Positions 61,815 to 64,000 of a stretch of DNA of 64,000 bases are shown here, in pieces. Position numbers and translations under genes: made by a program. The first letter of the stretch is position 1; each line of letters starts with the position of its first letter. The DNA lies in contig BMWJ01000004.1 of NCBI GenBank assembly GCA_014651175.1, positions 434,001-498,000 on the forward strand, in the 5' to 3' direction. Below the pieces are notes generated by a model that saw only the letters and a list, made by a program, of their open reading frames with translations, did not search any database and had not been told where the DNA came from. Source of the DNA: Streptomyces clavifer. Lineage in GTDB: Bacteria; Actinomycetota; Actinomycetes; Streptomycetales; Streptomycetaceae.

Positions 61815-62228
61815 ATGTCCATCCACGAGAACCTGCTCGGGGGCCCTGCCCCGACCCACCTGCCCGACGACCCGGAGCCGCGCGAGCTGCTCGCCGGCGG
61901 CACGCCGCCCGCCGATGTCGCGGCCAAGTACCCCACGTCCTCGCTGGCCTGGGCGCAGCTCGCCGACGAGGCGTACGAGCGCGGCCGCGTCATCGAGTCG
62001 TACGCGTACGCCCGCACCGGCTACCACCGCGGCCTCGACGCCCTGCGCCGGGCCGGCTGGAAGGGCCACGGCCCCGTCCCGTTCGAGCACGAGCCGAACC
62101 GCGGCTTCCTGCGCGCCCTGCACGCCCTCGCCCGGGCCGCGCAGTCCATCGGGGAGCAGGAGGAGTACGAGCGCTGCTCGTCCTTCCTGCGCGACTCCTC
62201 CCAGACCGCCGCCGACACCCTCGGCTGA
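61815..62228 (+). CDS. DUF3151 family protein
   Basis: A 137-aa soluble protein with the DUF3151 wording (PPADVAAKYPTSSLAWAQLA, SYAYARTGYHRGLDALRRA, GWKGHGPVPFEHEPNRGFLR) followed by a helix that looks like a tetratricopeptide unit (ALARAAQSIGEQEEYERC). The function is unknown; the family is actinobacterial. It starts 3 bases after the DHA2 exporter gene and is probably co-transcribed. A strong hairpin follows. Confidence 0.88.
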   Translation: MSIHENLLGGPAPTHLPDDPEPRELLAGGTPPADVAAKYPTSSLAWAQLADEAYERGRVIESYAYARTGYHRGLDALRRAGWKGHGPVPFEHEPNRGFLRALHALARAAQSIGEQEEYERCSSFLRDSSQTAADTLG

Positions 62229-62245
62229 GCCGCTTCCGCTTTCCC

Positions 62246-62283
62246 GGGCCCCGCAGGCGCGCACCGTCGCCTGCGGGGCCCGA
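62246..62283 (+). terminator. Terminator after DUF3151 gene
   Basis: A perfect 15-bp stem (CGGGCCCCGCAGGCG and complement) with an 8-base loop, 17 bases after the stop. Confidence 0.9.
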
Positions 62284-62390
62284 GGCGTCCCGGGCGGCTC
62301 CGGTCTAGGATGCCGACAGGGGACCGGAGCTCCACCACCTCAGAGGAAGGGGCGGACCGCTACCCGGAAGCTCGTGTCGAGGAGACAGCA

Positions 62391-63239
62391 ATGTCGACGA
62401 TCAACCCCGACCCCGAAGCCACCGGTGCGGACACCCCGCACCTGGACTTCGCGGGAACGACTCCGTACGAGGACTACGTCCAGGCGGATGTCCTGACCCA
62501 CCTCCAGCACCTGCGCTCGGACGATCCCGGCGAGATGGTCTTCCTGGTCACCACCCAGGTCATGGAGCTGTGGTTCACGGTCATCGTCCATGAGTGGGAG
62601 ACGGCGGCGCACGCCCTGCGCGAGGACCGCATACCGGTCGCCCGGGACGCCCTGAAGCGCTCGCTGCGGGAGCTGGAGGCGCTGAACGCCTCCTGGAAGC
62701 CGCTGGCCGGCCTGACCCCCGCCCAGTTCAACTCCTACCGCGGATCGCTCGGTGAGGGTTCCGGTTTCCAGTCGGCGATGTACCGGCGGATGGAATTCCT
62801 GCTCGGTGACAAGTCCGCCTCCATGCTCGTGCCGCACCGCGGTGCCCCCCGGGTCCACGCCGAGCTGGAGAAGGCACTGCACGAGCCCGGCCTCTACGAC
62901 GAGACGCTCGCCCTGCTCGCCCGGCGCGGTCACGCCGTGCCGCAGTCGGTGCTCGGCCGGGACCTGTCGCGGAAGTACGAGCCGTCCCCCCAGGTCGAGG
63001 CCGTCTGGGCGGAGATCTACGCCAACCCCGACCAGAACGACGAGCTCGTGCGGCTCGGCGAGGTGCTGACCGACGTCGGCGAACTCGTGTGGCGATGGCG
63101 CAACGACCACCTCACCGCCACCCGGCGGGCGATGGGCTCGAAGACCGGCACCGGAGGTTCGGCGGGGGTCGCCTGGCTGGAGAAGCGGGCCACCAAGAGT
63201 GTGTTCCCGGAGCTGTGGACGGCGCGCAGCCATGTCTGA
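62391..63239 (+). CDS. kynA: Tryptophan 2,3-dioxygenase
   Basis: A 282-aa heme enzyme that opens the indole ring of tryptophan to N-formylkynurenine. Visible features are TTPYEDYVQADVLTHLQHLR, EMVFLVTTQVMELWFTVIVH with the active-site phenylalanine/tyrosine wording, FNSYRGSLGEGSGFQSAMYR (the GxGSGFQS loop), and the C-terminal heme histidine region VWRWRNDHLTATRRAMGSKT, then GTGGSAGVAWLEK. The ATG follows AGGAGAC. The kynureninase start overlaps its end by 8 bases, so the two are translationally linked. Confidence 0.96.
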   Translation: MSTINPDPEATGADTPHLDFAGTTPYEDYVQADVLTHLQHLRSDDPGEMVFLVTTQVMELWFTVIVHEWETAAHALREDRIPVARDALKRSLRELEALNASWKPLAGLTPAQFNSYRGSLGEGSGFQSAMYRRMEFLLGDKSASMLVPHRGAPRVHAELEKALHEPGLYDETLALLARRGHAVPQSVLGRDLSRKYEPSPQVEAVWAEIYANPDQNDELVRLGEVLTDVGELVWRWRNDHLTATRRAMGSKTGTGGSAGVAWLEKRATKSVFPELWTARSHV

Positions 63240-64000
63240 CCTGCGGGAGCGTGCCGAGGCGCTCGACTCCGCCGACGAGCTGGCCGGGCTCCGGGACCTG
63301 TTCGTCCTCGACGACACCGTCTACCTCGACGGGAACTCGCTGGGCGCGCTCCCCCGCCACGTCCCCGCCCGCATGCAGGACGTCATCACCCGTGAGTGGG
63401 GCGCCCTGCGCATCCGCTCCTGGGACGAGAGCGGCTGGTGGACCGCGCCCGAGCGGATCGGTGACCGGATCGCTCCGCTGGTCGGTGCCGCCGCCGGACA
63501 GATCGTGGTGGGCGACTCCACCAGCGTGAACGTCTTCAAGGCCGTGGTCGCCGCGAGCCGCCTGGCAGCCGGAGGGCGCGACGAGATCCTGGTCGACGCC
63601 TCGACGTTCCCCACGGACGGGTACCTCGCTCAGTCCGCGGCCCGGATGACGGGCCACCGCATCGTCCCGGTCGCCCCCGCCGACGTCCCGGCCGCCCTCG
63701 GGCCCCGTACCGCGGTCGTCCTCCTCAACCACGTCGACTACCGCACGGGAAGGCTCCACGACCTGCCCGGACTCACCGCCGCCGTCCGGGGCGCCGGCGC
63801 CCTCGCCGTCTGGGACCTGTGCCACAGCGCGGGGGCCCTGCCGGTCGGCCTCGACGCGCACGGCGTGGACCTGGCCGTCGGATGCACGTACAAGTACCTG
63901 AACGGCGGCCCCGGTGCGCCCGCCTACCTGTACGTGGCCGAGCGCCATCAGGCGGCCTTCGACTCGCCCCTGCCCGGGTGGACCTCGCATGCGGACCCGT
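63232..64000 (+). CDS. kynU: Kynureninase (3' end outside window)
   Basis: The first 256 residues of a PLP enzyme that splits kynurenine to anthranilate and alanine. Visible wording: DDTVYLDGNSLGALPRHVPA, REWGALRIRSWDESGWW, VVGDSTSVNVFKAVVAA, DASTFPTDGYLAQSAAR, LLNHVDYRTGRLHDL, VWDLCHSAGALPVGLDAHGV, and the lysine region VGCTYKYLNGGPGAPAYLY. The start overlaps the dioxygenase stop. No kynurenine formamidase gene is visible in this window; it may follow beyond the edge. Confidence 0.95.
   Translation, partial: MSDLRERAEALDSADELAGLRDLFVLDDTVYLDGNSLGALPRHVPARMQDVITREWGALRIRSWDESGWWTAPERIGDRIAPLVGAAAGQIVVGDSTSVNVFKAVVAASRLAAGGRDEILVDASTFPTDGYLAQSAARMTGHRIVPVAPADVPAALGPRTAVVLLNHVDYRTGRLHDLPGLTAAVRGAGALAVWDLCHSAGALPVGLDAHGVDLAVGCTYKYLNGGPGAPAYLYVAERHQAAFDSPLPGWTSHADP

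Noticed and set aside
59310-62264. Minus-strand open frame of about 980 codons opposite PatB-like, DHA2 and DUF3151 genes
   Set aside because: Shadow frame; crosses a terminator and several intact genes.

Overview
The window is about 71% GC with strong third-position GC bias. Gene order in the right half (dcd next to a tRNA-Gly, dnaK-grpE-dnaJ-hspR, clpB, pyrE-fba, tryptophan dioxygenase-kynureninase) is that of a Streptomyces chromosome core. HspR operators (HAIR) and a perfect parS site support this. No database could be searched; all names come from reading the proteins and DNA.

Left part, 1-22 kb: mostly single-gene units. These are an ABC-F ATPase (cut by the window edge), an Old Yellow Enzyme, a 1561-aa HEAT-repeat protein, a secreted subtilisin, a DUF1906 glycoside-hydrolase-like protein with a small membrane partner, a spore-photoproduct-lyase-like radical SAM enzyme divergent from an Fe-S photolyase (PhrB type), a DUF1838 protein, two orphans, a polysaccharide deacetylase and a cation/proton antiporter. 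A GCAG-rich non-coding block of about 0.7 kb ending in a perfect 32-bp palindrome follows.

Accessory region, 22.7-32 kb: a tRNA-Gly(CCC) gene at 31.93-32.01 kb is preceded by four displaced copies of its 3' half (about 30.6, 28.2, 26.55 and 23.35 kb), most still carrying a terminator hairpin. Three have the same sequence on the far side that looks like an integrase tail. They divide the region into decayed integrative islands without an integrase. Cargo is dominated by conflict-type genes: an AbiE-like pair with truncated toxin, a PIN/RHH (vapBC) pair plus a frameshifted second copy, a SLATT/DUF4231 membrane protein with a coupled unknown gene, a broken NIPSNAP gene, and a three-gene Phd/DUF6247/RelE-like module. 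An 800-aa PA14/fibronectin-III secreted protein also lies here.

Core, 32-64 kb: dcd and a phosphoribosyltransferase, a Yip1 membrane protein, a membrane Fe-S oxidoreductase, a sugar transferase, then the HspR-controlled dnaK operon with HAIR sites also before clpB. Between the two heat-shock loci lie two paralogous LuxR-type regulators (one broken by a one-base deletion), a small exported protein made almost entirely of seven GDITWGAA repeats, and an overlapping gene with a degenerate Rieske-like look. This small locus is the best candidate here for an undescribed system. Further right are an MFS exporter, YbjN, two PLP aminotransferase-fold enzymes, a membrane-fused spermidine synthase with DUF2617, SRPBCC, aldose epimerase, pyrE, class II fructose-bisphosphate aldolase, a DHA2 exporter, DUF3151, and the tryptophan-to-kynurenine genes running off the end. 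A parS site sits inside the pyrE terminator hairpin.
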